This document shows positions 54,052-63,030 of a DNA stretch of 64,000 bases, in pieces. Every line of letters begins with the position of its first letter. Position 1 is the first letter of the stretch. The notes beneath the pieces are model-generated. The model made no database searches, was not told where the DNA came from, and worked only from the letters and a program-made list of their open reading frames with translations. The DNA is from an uncultured Clostridia bacterium (GTDB lineage Bacteria; Bacillota; Clostridia; HGM11514), in assembly GCA_934464705.1 (NCBI GenBank), contig CAKSKB010000010.1:1-64000 (forward strand). Reading direction: 5' to 3'. Position numbers and translations under genes: made by a program.

Positions 54052-54303
54052 TCAGTGCGCCATATCTTCCATAACATATGCAAGACCTATCGGCGTAACG
54101 GTGTTGCGGAGAAGTGTTTCCAGAATATTCTGAACCCTGTTCTGGCTCGGGTTGATTGCAGAGCACACTCCCTTCTCGCAGTATTCGATTCCGTCTTCGG
54201 TATACTTCTTAACGATTTCAATACCGTAAGCCTTCCCGTCATCAACAATATAGTATTCAAGCTTAAAATTCCTTTCCTTTGTTACTCCGTAGAGTCTTCT
54301 CAT
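54052..54303 (-). CDS. Small conserved protein, DUF6514-like
   Basis: The product has 83 residues with no membrane segment. The pattern LEYYIVDDGKAYGIEIVKK ... LLRNTVTPIGLAYVMED is typical of the small Clostridia family annotated as DUF6514, whose function is not known. The ATG follows AAAGGA by about 8 bp. It converges on ispE. Confidence 0.72.
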   Translation of the reverse strand: MRRLYGVTKERNFKLEYYIVDDGKAYGIEIVKKYTEDGIEYCEKGVCSAINPSQNRVQNILETLLRNTVTPIGLAYVMEDMAH

Positions 54304-54594
54304 CAGTAATCATCCTTTCTGGCATTTATTATAAGAAAATATATATGAGTTGACGTCCCCTCTACTTACTTTTTTACCACAAAATCAGCCAAAAGTCAAC
54401 AAAAAGCGTTCGTCCTAATTCGACAAAATACGCGCAAAACAATCGGCACCGAATGAAGCGAAGTCGGATTTTTGCGAAACGCAGAACAATTTGCCGAAAA
54501 AAGTCGAAAAAAACGCACATTAACAAAGCGGAATTTTGCCTCATATTATAATCAGAGAACACCAATGCACACAAATCACAGGGAGAGAAGCCAT

Positions 54595-54831
54595 ATGAAA
54601 AAAAATCTGCTATGCGATATGAAACCGGGTGATAGAGCCGAAATTACATTTGTTCCGGAAGGCGGAAATCTCGGAAGAAGGTTCACTGACCTCGGTCTTA
54701 CCCCCGGAACGCTTGTCGAATGTGTACTCAAAGCGCCGCTCGGCGACCCGTCGGCATACAGAATCAGAGGGGCAGTAATTGCAATCAGAAGCTGCGACTG
54801 CAGCGAAATCGAAACGGAGGAATTGCATTGA
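54595..54831 (+). CDS. feoA: Ferrous iron transport protein A
   Basis: The product has 78 residues and an SH3-like fold with the family pattern GDRAEITFV...GRRFTDLGLTPGTLVECV and IAIRSCDCSEIE. FeoA is a small cytoplasmic partner of FeoB. The ATG at 54595 follows GGGAGAG by 7 bp; upstream codons of the open frame have no site. Its stop overlaps the feoB start as TTGA. The 54304-54594 gap upstream holds a lone TATAAT (54547-54552) and nothing else clear. Confidence 0.93.
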   Translation: MKKNLLCDMKPGDRAEITFVPEGGNLGRRFTDLGLTPGTLVECVLKAPLGDPSAYRIRGAVIAIRSCDCSEIETEELH

Positions 54832-56588
54832 CCAGAAAAATTGCTCTTGCCGGAAATCCCAATGTAGGCAAAAGCACCGTTTTCAACGCCCTGACCGGTA
54901 TGCGCCAGCATACCGGCAACTGGGCGGGAAAAACGGTTACGAATGCTGTCGGGAAATGTACATACGATAACATAGATTACGAAATCTACGACCTCCCGGG
55001 CACCTATTCGCTTTTCGGCGAGTCAAGCGACGAGGAGGCTGCAAGCGATTTTATAAGATATGAAAACCCGGAAGCCGTCATAGTTGTATGCGACGCAACC
55101 GCACTTGAAAGGAACCTCAATCTTGCGCTTCAGATTGCGGCGGTTTCCGATAATGTCGTGCTGTGCCTCAACCTTATGGACGAGGCGAAAAAAGGCGGCA
55201 TGGAGATAGATATAAACACATTATCAAAGCTTTTGAATATGCCTGTGATTCCTTCGTGCGCAAGAGCCGGCAAGGGCATTTTTGAAGCGCTTGCCGCAAC
55301 CAATGCCGCAAAAGAGCCGCCGTTCAAATCCGAAAACACCATAGCGGACGCCGAAAGGATAGCTGCTGCATCAATAATAAAAGAGTGTAAAAAAAGTAGC
55401 CGTGCCGACAAAATCATAACCGGAAAATTTACGGCAATTCCGATTATGCTCGCAATGCTCGCCGGCATATTCTGGATAACAATAAAGGGCGCAAACTACC
55501 CGTCGGCGCTGCTCGAAAGCTTTTTCGCCGCCGCAAACGGTAAAATAAGGTCATTTCTGCTTGAAACGCAGATTCCCGACGCCGTGGTTTCGGCAATATC
55601 GGACGGAATACTCAGCATACTTTTCAAAATAATAGCCGTTATGCTGCCGCCGATGGCAATATTTTTTCCGCTTTTCACTTACCTTGAGGACCTCGGTTTT
55701 CTGCCGAGAATCGCTTTCAATCTCGACAAGGCGTTCCACAAATGCAGAACCTGCGGAAAACAGGCGCTAACAATGTGCATGGGGCTTGGCTGCAACTCTG
55801 TCGGGGTAACCGGGTGCAGAATAATCGGCTCAAAAAGGGAGCGCCTTATCGCCGCCGCAACAAACAGCCTCATGCCGTGCAACGGTCGGTTTCCGACGCT
55901 CATTGCGGTTATAGCGATGTTTTTTGCCCGAAACTCCGCCGTGGGAATGCTGATTCTCACCTCTGCGGTTGCGCTTTCGGTTATCATGACGCTTGTTTGC
56001 TCATATCTGCTCTCGGTAACCGTATTCCGCGGCGAACCGTCCGCATTCACGCTGGAACTTCCGCCGTACAGAATGCCGCAGCCGGGTAAGCTTATTGTGC
56101 GGTCGATTCTTGACAGAACCCTGTTCGTTCTCGGGCGTGCTGTTACCGTTGCCGCCCCGGCAGGGCTTATAATATGGCTGTTGGCAAATATCAGTTTTGG
56201 CGGAAATCCACTGCTGTCATACGCCGTGGCGGCGCTTGACCCGATAGGCAGATTTATGGGGCTTGACGGCTGCATTTTAACCGCATTTATACTCGGATTT
56301 CCGGCAAACGAAATCGTAATACCGATTATAATCATGGCATATACCGGGCTCGGCACGCCGCAGGAAATGAGCGGCATTTCTGCACTGCACGATATTCTTG
56401 CCGCAAACGGCTGGACTGTAAAAACCGCCGTCTGCATGATAATATTCACGCTGTTTCACTGGCCGTGCTCCACAACCATGCTGACCATAAAAAAAGAAAC
56501 CGACAGCCCCCTCGTCACCGCAATTTCGTTTGCAATGCCGACGCTTATCGGTTTTATTCTCTGCGCCGCAGCAGCGCATATATTTTAA
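54828..56588 (+). CDS. feoB: Ferrous iron transport protein B
   Basis: The product has 586 residues starting at a TTG 7 bp after GGAGG. A G-protein domain leads (G1 GNPNVGKST, G2 Thr in NWAGKTVT, G3 DLPGTY, G4 NLMDEA), then a helical spacer and a membrane domain with two gate repeats (MGLGCNSVGVTG, PCNGRFPTLIAV; later ILGFPANEIVIPII). It imports Fe2+ across the cytoplasmic membrane. At 586 residues it is on the short side for FeoB, with no long C-terminal tail. It is translationally coupled to feoA. Confidence 0.95.
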   Translation: MTRKIALAGNPNVGKSTVFNALTGMRQHTGNWAGKTVTNAVGKCTYDNIDYEIYDLPGTYSLFGESSDEEAASDFIRYENPEAVIVVCDATALERNLNLALQIAAVSDNVVLCLNLMDEAKKGGMEIDINTLSKLLNMPVIPSCARAGKGIFEALAATNAAKEPPFKSENTIADAERIAAASIIKECKKSSRADKIITGKFTAIPIMLAMLAGIFWITIKGANYPSALLESFFAAANGKIRSFLLETQIPDAVVSAISDGILSILFKIIAVMLPPMAIFFPLFTYLEDLGFLPRIAFNLDKAFHKCRTCGKQALTMCMGLGCNSVGVTGCRIIGSKRERLIAAATNSLMPCNGRFPTLIAVIAMFFARNSAVGMLILTSAVALSVIMTLVCSYLLSVTVFRGEPSAFTLELPPYRMPQPGKLIVRSILDRTLFVLGRAVTVAAPAGLIIWLLANISFGGNPLLSYAVAALDPIGRFMGLDGCILTAFILGFPANEIVIPIIIMAYTGLGTPQEMSGISALHDILAANGWTVKTAVCMIIFTLFHWPCSTTMLTIKKETDSPLVTAISFAMPTLIGFILCAAAAHIF

Positions 56589-56594
56589 TATCGG

Positions 56595-56634
56595 GGTTTG
56601 AGGATTGAATCAAATTTGATTCAATCCTCAAACC
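56595..56634. repeat. Perfect 40 bp inverted repeat between feoB and the FAD oxidoreductase gene
   Basis: Two 20 bp arms (GGTTTGAGGATTGAATCAAA) meet with no spacer and no mismatch. The right arm covers the stop codon and last codons of the convergent oxidoreductase gene. Neither side has a T-run, so it is not a standard terminator, though an RNA hairpin here would stall or protect both transcripts. Confidence 0.85.
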
Positions 56635-57896
56635 ATTGCCCCGTTGTCTTTCAGTGTCCTGCGGAGTTTTTCGGTGTCTACATCTATCATATCGGATTTC
56701 GATTCAAACGCAATTGCTGCAGCGGTCCCTGCCGCCTCGCCGATACAGCACACGATGGGCATAATTCTTATCGACGCCTGCGCTTCGTGATCCGCCGAAA
56801 TGCACCTTCCGGCAACGAGCAGATTTTTTATTTCCTTCGGAACAAGGCTTCTGTACGGAATTGTATAGTAAGTGCCGTCCTTAAAGAAATAATGACTGGT
56901 TCCGCCGCCCTCGGGATTATGAATATCGATATCATAGTTTCCGAGCGCAACCGAATCTTCAAAACGCCTGCAGGAAACAAGGTCATCACGGGTCAGAACA
57001 TACTCACCGCAAAGCATTCTGCTTTCACGGATACCAATCTGAGCGGCGGTGGATATTATTTCCGCATTCTTAAACGACTCAAAATTTTCCTTCAGGAATT
57101 CCGCAAGTTCAAAGACCTGTTCCCTTGCCTCAATCTCAGCTTTTGTTACATCAAAAATATCGGTCGGATTAAGCTTTACAACTCTTGTTGAATTGAAATG
57201 CACCACACCGGGCGTTACATTAATAAATGACAGAATATCCTCACGCACATTTCTGAACTTTCCTGCGGCAATCTGCTCTTTATAGAGCTTCTGCGCAAGC
57301 GGAAGGTCCTCTTTCCACCATTTTTCGGTATCAACATTTCCCATACGGAAGCAAAGCGTCATAGGCTGGCAAAGGCTGTCGCCGTCACGCCCGAGGCGCA
57401 TCGTGCAGCCTGCAAAATCTGCAAGGTCGCCGTCACCGGTTGCATCGATAAACTCGTCCGCTTCAAGTGTAACAACGCCCGCTTTTGACGCAATATCAAC
57501 CGATTTTATTCTGCCGTTTTCAACATTTGCTCCTACCGCCGTGCAGTGAAACAGAATATCAACACCGGCAGCCGTCAGCATACGGGTAAGCACAAGCTTA
57601 AGCGTTTCTTCGTTGAATGTTCCGGTTTCCTCTGCACGCCGCTTTTTATAAAAGCCCCCGAAGCTTTCAAGCTCGGAATTGATTTCCCTGAAAATCCCGG
57701 CGCATAAGTCCACACGCTTTGAATCGATTACCGTATGATACTTCATGTACGGATTAACAAGGCAGATATTTGCCGCACCACCGAGAGCGTTTGAGCGTTC
57801 CGTAACAAGAACCTTCATGCCGCCCCTTGCCGCCGCAAGAGCCGCCGCACAGCCGGAAAATCCTCCGCCTACTACAATAAGGTCATATTTTTTCAT
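56628..57896 (-). CDS. FAD-dependent oxidoreductase
   Basis: The product has 422 residues with no signal peptide. The dinucleotide fold DLIVVGGGFSGCAAALAAARGG starts at residue 4, followed by TERSNALGG, and a second FAD block near the C-terminus (IKNLLVAGRCISADHEAQASIRIMP). It belongs to the FAD_oxidored family found in glycan-utilisation loci; the substrate is unknown. The ATG at 57896 lies 9 bp after GGAG, while the ATG at 57905 directly abuts it. The gene is divergent from a PocR-AraC regulator that may control it. Confidence 0.85.
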   Translation of the reverse strand: MKKYDLIVVGGGFSGCAAALAAARGGMKVLVTERSNALGGAANICLVNPYMKYHTVIDSKRVDLCAGIFREINSELESFGGFYKKRRAEETGTFNEETLKLVLTRMLTAAGVDILFHCTAVGANVENGRIKSVDIASKAGVVTLEADEFIDATGDGDLADFAGCTMRLGRDGDSLCQPMTLCFRMGNVDTEKWWKEDLPLAQKLYKEQIAAGKFRNVREDILSFINVTPGVVHFNSTRVVKLNPTDIFDVTKAEIEAREQVFELAEFLKENFESFKNAEIISTAAQIGIRESRMLCGEYVLTRDDLVSCRRFEDSVALGNYDIDIHNPEGGGTSHYFFKDGTYYTIPYRSLVPKEIKNLLVAGRCISADHEAQASIRIMPIVCCIGEAAGTAAAIAFESKSDMIDVDTEKLRRTLKDNGAMV

Positions 57897-57978
57897 ATTC
57901 AGCATCTCCGTAAATTTATTTTATAAGCCTATTTTATAATTATTTTGGTTTTTTCGCTATCACAAATTAAACAACATA

Positions 57979-58007
57979 TTGCACAAACGATACATTTGTG
58001 TTAAAAT
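57979..58007 (+). promoter_or_regulatory. Promoter of the PocR-AraC regulator, with inverted repeat in the spacer
   Basis: TTGCAC (57979-57984) is followed after 17 bp by TAAAAT (58002-58007). The spacer carries CACAAA-N7-TTTGTG, an inverted repeat overlapping the -35 box that could be an operator for the regulator itself. Confidence 0.65.
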
Positions 58008-58039
58008 ATATATAAAAGCAGAAATTTAAGGTGGTACAT

Positions 58040-58876
58040 TTGAATCTTAACGAACTTTTGGAATATCTTTCTTCAACCACGGGAATATTAATCAATCTGC
58101 ACGATGTAACCGGAATTCTGTCCTGCACGCCGTTTGATATCGAGCGGCGTTTCAAGGTGCACACACTCGGGTTCTGCGATATTGCAAAAAGCACACGCAA
58201 AGGCTTTTCGCTTTGCACATCATGCAAAAACACCGTATGCAAAATGGCCGTGAGGGGCGGCAAAGAGTTTTTCGGCGTCTGCCCGTACGGACTTATGGAG
58301 CTTGTTTATCCCATAAAAATAAACAGCCGAACCGAATGTATATTATTTCTCGGCAACACTACCGAAAGCCTGCCGCTCACCGCAGAAAAAGCCGAAGCGG
58401 CATGCCGCAAAACGGGTGTGGATTTTGCAAAGCTTTCGGAAAAATTCGGCGATATAAAGACGGCTGACAGAAAGATTATGCTGAAAACCGCAGAAGCCGC
58501 AGAGGAATTTATAAAACTTATATACCACAAAAACCGAAACAGCATAACCTACAGAGCGCGCCCGAACAAAATTGCGGAAGAAATGAAATTATACGCAGAC
58601 GAATATTTTGACCGCCCTCTGACGCTCAAAAAAATGTCGGGAATTTATTTCATGAACGAAAAATATCTCGGAAGGCTGTTTATCAATCAAATCGGGCAGA
58701 CCTTTCACTCGTACATAAATATGCGCCGTCTTGAACTGGCGGAAAACCTTCTCAGAGCCACCGATAAAACCGTTCTTGAAATCTCGCTCGAATGCGGATT
58801 CAACAGCATATCGTACTTCAACCGTGAATTTATGAAAACATACGGAAAGACGCCCTCGGAATACCGAAAAATATAA
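58040..58876 (+). CDS. AraC-family regulator with PocR-type sensor domain
   Basis: The product has 278 residues. An N-terminal PocR-like domain (about 1-155) carries the Cys cluster typical of the family (FSLCTSCKNTVC ... FFGVCPYG). The C-terminal AraC helix-turn-helix pair is in LKKMSGIYFMNEKYLGRLFINQ and LEISLECGFNSISYFNREFM, ending TPSEYRKI. The TTG at 58040 lies 5 bp after AAGGTGG; a GTG three codons earlier is inside that site. PocR domains bind small metabolites. It is divergent from the FAD oxidoreductase. Confidence 0.87.
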   Translation: MNLNELLEYLSSTTGILINLHDVTGILSCTPFDIERRFKVHTLGFCDIAKSTRKGFSLCTSCKNTVCKMAVRGGKEFFGVCPYGLMELVYPIKINSRTECILFLGNTTESLPLTAEKAEAACRKTGVDFAKLSEKFGDIKTADRKIMLKTAEAAEEFIKLIYHKNRNSITYRARPNKIAEEMKLYADEYFDRPLTLKKMSGIYFMNEKYLGRLFINQIGQTFHSYINMRRLELAENLLRATDKTVLEISLECGFNSISYFNREFMKTYGKTPSEYRKI

Positions 58877-58903
58877 AATGAGCCGGCAAAATCATACCGG
58901 CTC
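58868..58903 (-). terminator. Terminator of the aldo/keto reductase gene
   Basis: On the minus strand GAGCCGG and CCGGCTC form a 7 bp stem with a ten-base loop, followed by ATTTTATATTTTT, which overlaps the end of the convergent regulator gene. Confidence 0.75.
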
Positions 58904-58912
58904 GGCTTATGC

Positions 58913-59905
58913 TTAAATTTTATTGATTCTCTCAGCAATTTCATCGATTTTTGCAAGTTCATCTGCGGAAAACCCTGTGTTATCGATACACTTTATATCG
59001 TCCAGAATCTGTTCCGCCGACGAAGCGCCTATAAGAACGCTCGTTACGGCATCGTTTTTTAGAACCCACGAAAGCGCCATCTGGGCAAGCGTCTGACCGC
59101 GCTCCAAGGCAATCGCATTAAGTTCTTTTGCGTTCATGATATATTCGGGTGTAATGCGTGAATTTTTAAGAAAATGATTTCTCGAAGCGCGGCTGCCATC
59201 CTTAACACCCTCCAGATACCTGTCGGTAAGAAGCCCCTGCGCAAGCGGACTGAAACATATAACGCCCTTTCCGCCCGATTTTGCGGCATACAGAAGCCCG
59301 TTATCCTCAACGCCGCGGTTAAGAATATTATAAGGATTCTGATTTATCACAAACGGTACTTTAAGTTCCGCAAGAATCTTTGCAGCCTTCTCCATTGTTT
59401 CGCCGTCATAGTTTGAAAGCCCGGCGTAGAGAGCCTTCCCGGAACGGACAATCTGCGACAGTGCAAGGCAGGTTTCCTCCAGGGGTGTGTCGGGCGTCAT
59501 GCGGTGATGATAGAATATATCAACATAGTCAATCCCCAGTCTTTTAAGGCTTTGGTCAAGGCTTGAAATAAGATACTTTCTCGAGCCGCCGTCGCCGTAC
59601 GGTCCTTCCCACATATAATAGCCCGCCTTGGTGCTGATGAGAAGCTCATCACGCAGTGTATGAAAATCTTTTTTGAGTATGCGCCCGAAATTTTCCTCTG
59701 CGCTCCCCGGTTCGGGGCCGTAGTTATTTGCGATGTCAAAGTGGACAATTCCGTTGTCAAACGCCGTGCGGCACATACTCCTCATATTTTCAAAGCTGTC
59801 CACGGAACCGAAATTATGCCAAAGCCCGAGCGATACCCTCGGCAGCATAAGTCCTGATTTTCCGCAGAAAGAGTAATCCATTTTTTCATATCTGTCAGTA
59901 CCCAT
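58913..59905 (-). CDS. Aldo/keto reductase (YghZ-like)
   Basis: The product has 330 residues with the AKR barrel: NAD(P)-dependent motifs MDYSFCGKSGLMLPRVSLGLW, HFDIANNYGPEPGSAEENFGR (catalytic Asp and Tyr), ISTKAGY (Lys) and YVDIFYHHRMTPDTP (His). The pattern is that of the YghZ / glyceraldehyde-3-phosphate reductase subgroup. The ATG at 59905 follows AAGGAGG by 5 bp. A terminator lies only 22 bp upstream with no room for a promoter, so it seems to depend on read-through from the hexuronate operon. Confidence 0.88.
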   Translation of the reverse strand: MGTDRYEKMDYSFCGKSGLMLPRVSLGLWHNFGSVDSFENMRSMCRTAFDNGIVHFDIANNYGPEPGSAEENFGRILKKDFHTLRDELLISTKAGYYMWEGPYGDGGSRKYLISSLDQSLKRLGIDYVDIFYHHRMTPDTPLEETCLALSQIVRSGKALYAGLSNYDGETMEKAAKILAELKVPFVINQNPYNILNRGVEDNGLLYAAKSGGKGVICFSPLAQGLLTDRYLEGVKDGSRASRNHFLKNSRITPEYIMNAKELNAIALERGQTLAQMALSWVLKNDAVTSVLIGASSAEQILDDIKCIDNTGFSADELAKIDEIAERINKI

Positions 59906-59926
59906 ATTTACCTCCTTAAAATTCTC

Positions 59927-59953
59927 AAAAAAGGCTTTCGCATTGCGAAAACC
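59927..59953 (-). terminator. Terminator after the UxuB-like gene, before the aldo/keto reductase gene
   Basis: On the minus strand GGTTTTCGC and GCGAAAGCC form a 9 bp stem (one G-T pair) with an AAT loop, followed by TTTTTT. Confidence 0.82.
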
Positions 59954-59972
59954 TTCTTTGATTACCGATATA

Positions 59973-60824
59973 TTATACTCCGCTGTAAGCCGAGAATCCG
60001 CCGTCAACGGGAATTACAACGCCGTCAACAAAGCCGGAAGCCTCGGGGCACAGAAGCCAAAGGAGAGTTCCGATAAGTTCTTCCTTATCGCCGAATCTGC
60101 CCATGGGCGTCTGCGAAATGATTTTTTCCGAACGGGCGGTATAATTGCCGTTCTCGTCAATAAGCAGACCGCGGTTCTGGTCTGTAAGGAAAAATCCCGG
60201 AGCTATTGCGTTTACCCTTATGCCAACCTTGGAAAAATGCACGGCAAGCCACTGCGTAAAGTTTGAAATTGCAGCCTTTGCGCCGCTGTATGCCGGAATT
60301 CTCGTAAGAGGCGTGAATGCGTTCATAGACGAAATATTGATGATTGCCGCATCCTTTTTGCCGATTAAATCCCTTGCAAAAACCTGTGTGGGAAGAAGCG
60401 TTCCGAGAAAGTTAAGGTTAAATACAAAGCTGATTCCGTCGGGGTCAAGGTCAAAGAAAGTCTTAACACCTTCGATTTCTTCGTCCTTGGGGTCATAATA
60501 ATCGTTTGTCGTGTTACCCTTGGGGTTATTTCCGCCGGCGCCGTTTATAAGAATATCAACCGTTCCGAACTTTTCGTTGATAATATTCTTTGCTTCTTCA
60601 AGGCTTGCCTTTTCAAGCACATTCGCCTTAAGACCGATTGCAGAACCGCCGTCTTTTTCGATAGTTTCGGCAACAGCCTTTGCGTTTTCCTCTCTTAAGT
60701 CAAGAATAGCAACCTTTGCGCCCGCCTTTGCGATTGCTTCGGCAAACATACTGCAAAGCACACCGCCGCCGCCCGTTACAACGGCAACCTTATTTTTAAG
60801 ATCAATTTCAAAAGGTAATTTCAT
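59973..60824 (-). CDS. uxuB: Short-chain D-mannonate oxidoreductase (fructuronate reductase type)
   Basis: The product has 283 residues. SDR motifs are VVTGGGGVLCSMFA, INGAGG and YSGAKAA. The inserted segment after INGAGG and the DKEELIGTLLWLL ending match the Firmicutes SDR form of mannonate oxidoreductase, which reduces D-fructuronate to D-mannonate. The gene lies 13 bp after uxaC, whose product makes fructuronate, so the two steps are consecutive. UxuA (mannonate dehydratase) is not in the window. The ATG at 60824 follows GAGGAG by about 9 bp; the longer frame upstream runs into uxaC. Confidence 0.85.
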   Translation of the reverse strand: MKLPFEIDLKNKVAVVTGGGGVLCSMFAEAIAKAGAKVAILDLREENAKAVAETIEKDGGSAIGLKANVLEKASLEEAKNIINEKFGTVDILINGAGGNNPKGNTTNDYYDPKDEEIEGVKTFFDLDPDGISFVFNLNFLGTLLPTQVFARDLIGKKDAAIINISSMNAFTPLTRIPAYSGAKAAISNFTQWLAVHFSKVGIRVNAIAPGFFLTDQNRGLLIDENGNYTARSEKIISQTPMGRFGDKEELIGTLLWLLCPEASGFVDGVVIPVDGGFSAYSGV

Positions 60825-60837
60825 GTTACATATCTCC

Positions 60838-62238
60838 TCACATATTAAAATACTTAACTGCGTTGTTGCAGCATATATCCTGTACGATTTGCTTAAGAAT
60901 ATCATCATCGGACGAAAATTCTCCGTCCTCAACCCAGGTGCCGATGATATTGCAGAGTATTCTTCTGAAATACTCATGTCTGGGGTAGGAAAGAATACTT
61001 CTCGAATCGGTAAGCATTCCGACAAAAGCGGCAAGCGCACCGAGGTTTCCGAGAGCCTTAATCTGACTTGTCATACCGTCGATATTGTCATTGAACCACC
61101 AGCCGCTGCCGAGCTGAATTTTGCCCTTTATGCCGCTGCCCTGGAAGTTGCCGAGGGTTGTGCCGAGAACATAATTATCCTTTTCGTTAAGGGAATAAAG
61201 TATGGTTTTCGGCAGCTTTCCTTCTCTGTCCATTGCGTCAAGAAGGTGATTGAGGTTATAGGCAATCTGCCCGTCATCGACGGAGTCAAACCCTGTGTCG
61301 GCTCCCAAAAGTTTTGTCATTCTCGAGTTATTGCGCCTTATTGCCGACATATGCAGCTGCATTACCCAATCTCTTTTTGAATACTCTCCGCCAAGGAATA
61401 TAAGAAGCGCAGTCTTATATTTTTCGGCGTCCTCCGGGGATATCTCAGCGCCCGAAAGTGCAGCCGAGAAAATCTTTTCAAGTTCATCTTCGGTGCTTTC
61501 GCGGTAAGGAAATCTTGCAATGCCGTGGTCGGAAATTTTGCTTCCTACGCTGTTAAAATAATCGATTCTGTCGGAAAGCGCCCGTTTAAGGTCAGCAAAT
61601 GACTTAATCTCAAAGCCGCACGCTTTGCCGAGTTTTTCCATATACGGCTTAAAGCCGGGCGTGCCGATTGCGCCCGCATTGTCGGGGCGGAAAGCCGGAA
61701 CAACCTTGGTCTTAAAACTTTTGTCTTCTTTCAAAGCCTTGTGTGCCGCCAAATCGTCAGCCGGGTCATCGGTTGTGCCGATAAGCATTACATTGGACTT
61801 TTCGATTATCTTTCTTGCCGAAAAATCGGGGCTTTCGATAACCTTATTCGCACGGTTCCAAATGTCATCCGCCGTTTTTTCGTTCAGGCAGTCGCAGATA
61901 CCGAAATACCTCTGAAGCTCAAGATGCGACCAGTGATAAAGCGGATTCCCGATAGCCATTCCGAGGCACTTTGCATAAGCGCAGAACTTTTCGTAATCCG
62001 AAGCGTCACCCGTGCAGTATTTTTCGTCAACACCCATGCTTCTCATGAAGCGCCATTTGTAATGGTCGCCGTAAAGCCACATTTCGGTGATATTCTTATA
62101 CTTTTTATCCTCATATATTTCATAAGGATTAAGGTGGCAGTGATAGTCGTAAATCGGCATATCCTTTGCATAGTCAAAAAACAAATGCTTTGCGGTTTCT
62201 GTTTTAAGCAGAAAATCTTTGTCTATGAAATTTCTCAT
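60838..62238 (-). CDS. uxaC: Uronate isomerase
   Basis: The product has 466 residues, standard for UxaC. The amidohydrolase-type metal motif is in IYDYHCHLNPYEI near the N-terminus, with WLYGDHYKWRFMRSMG and GTTDDPADDL further on. It converts D-glucuronate to D-fructuronate and D-galacturonate to D-tagaturonate. Its start overlaps the stop of the preceding sugar isomerase gene as TAATG, so they are coupled. It feeds the SDR downstream. Confidence 0.95.
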   Translation of the reverse strand: MRNFIDKDFLLKTETAKHLFFDYAKDMPIYDYHCHLNPYEIYEDKKYKNITEMWLYGDHYKWRFMRSMGVDEKYCTGDASDYEKFCAYAKCLGMAIGNPLYHWSHLELQRYFGICDCLNEKTADDIWNRANKVIESPDFSARKIIEKSNVMLIGTTDDPADDLAAHKALKEDKSFKTKVVPAFRPDNAGAIGTPGFKPYMEKLGKACGFEIKSFADLKRALSDRIDYFNSVGSKISDHGIARFPYRESTEDELEKIFSAALSGAEISPEDAEKYKTALLIFLGGEYSKRDWVMQLHMSAIRRNNSRMTKLLGADTGFDSVDDGQIAYNLNHLLDAMDREGKLPKTILYSLNEKDNYVLGTTLGNFQGSGIKGKIQLGSGWWFNDNIDGMTSQIKALGNLGALAAFVGMLTDSRSILSYPRHEYFRRILCNIIGTWVEDGEFSSDDDILKQIVQDICCNNAVKYFNM

Positions 62239-63011
62239 TATATAAACCCTTTCGTTGTCAAAAACTTATAGCTTACCTCAAGTGATTTAAACGGGTCGCC
62301 GTCAATCCAGTTTCTGTCCTGCTCAACCATTGCCCATTTGATTCCGAGCCTTTCGGTTGCCGAAATTATCCCGTCCCAGTCGAGAAAACCTTCTCCGACC
62401 TCGCAGATATCGGAATCGTTGCCCTCAAAGACCTTTTTATCCTTATAGTGCATAACGGCAATTCTGTCAGCATATTTTTCCATGACTTTAACCGGATTGA
62501 TACCTGCGTGCGCAGCCCAGTAAACATCGAAAATAAGCTTGAAGTTACTGTTTGTATTTTCCATGAGGTGTTCGAGGATGGTTTTTCCGTCATATTTTCT
62601 GAATTCGACGGCATGATTGTGATACCCGAATGTTATACCCTCTTTGCCGAGTTTTTCGGAAATCTCATCAAACTTCTTAATGAAATCGAAAAGCCCTTCT
62701 TTGCTCTGATGAGCCTCGCCGGGCATCATGCCGAGCCCCGCAATGGAGCAGCCCATGTCCTTATGAAGCCTAATCGTTTCATCAAGCTGTTTTGTATATT
62801 CGTCATAGCTTCTGTGCGTGCAAACGACCTCGACGCCCCACCTTTCGGCGGAATTTCGTATCTGCTCTCCCGTTATATCTCTCCCGACTGCGGAAATCTG
62901 AACTGTTTTATAGCCGATTTCCCTTACTCTCCTTATTGTTTCGTCGAGATCCTCTGCACTCTGACAATAGTCACGGCATGTAAAAAGCTGTGCGCCGATC
63001 CTCTTATCCAT
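62238..63011 (-). CDS. Sugar phosphate isomerase/epimerase family protein (xylose-isomerase-like TIM barrel)
   Basis: The product has 257 residues. AP-endonuclease-2-like TIM-barrel motifs include GAQLFTCRDYC at the start, FGYHNHAVEF with a metal-binding Glu/His pattern, and FDVYWAAHAGINPV. Members isomerise or epimerise sugars or act on 3-keto sugars; the substrate is not known. It follows a Gfo/Idh/MocA oxidoreductase by 19 bp, a common pair that oxidises and then processes sugars, and precedes uxaC. The ATG at 63011 follows AGGGGG by 9 bp. Confidence 0.85.
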   Translation of the reverse strand: MDKRIGAQLFTCRDYCQSAEDLDETIRRVREIGYKTVQISAVGRDITGEQIRNSAERWGVEVVCTHRSYDEYTKQLDETIRLHKDMGCSIAGLGMMPGEAHQSKEGLFDFIKKFDEISEKLGKEGITFGYHNHAVEFRKYDGKTILEHLMENTNSNFKLIFDVYWAAHAGINPVKVMEKYADRIAVMHYKDKKVFEGNDSDICEVGEGFLDWDGIISATERLGIKWAMVEQDRNWIDGDPFKSLEVSYKFLTTKGFI

Positions 63012-63030
63012 AATAAATATCCCCCTGTAA

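Noticed and set aside
54390..54430. LexA- or Fur-like operator upstream of feoA (GTTCGTCC..TTCGAC)
   Set aside because: The half-sites do not form the palindrome of either regulator.
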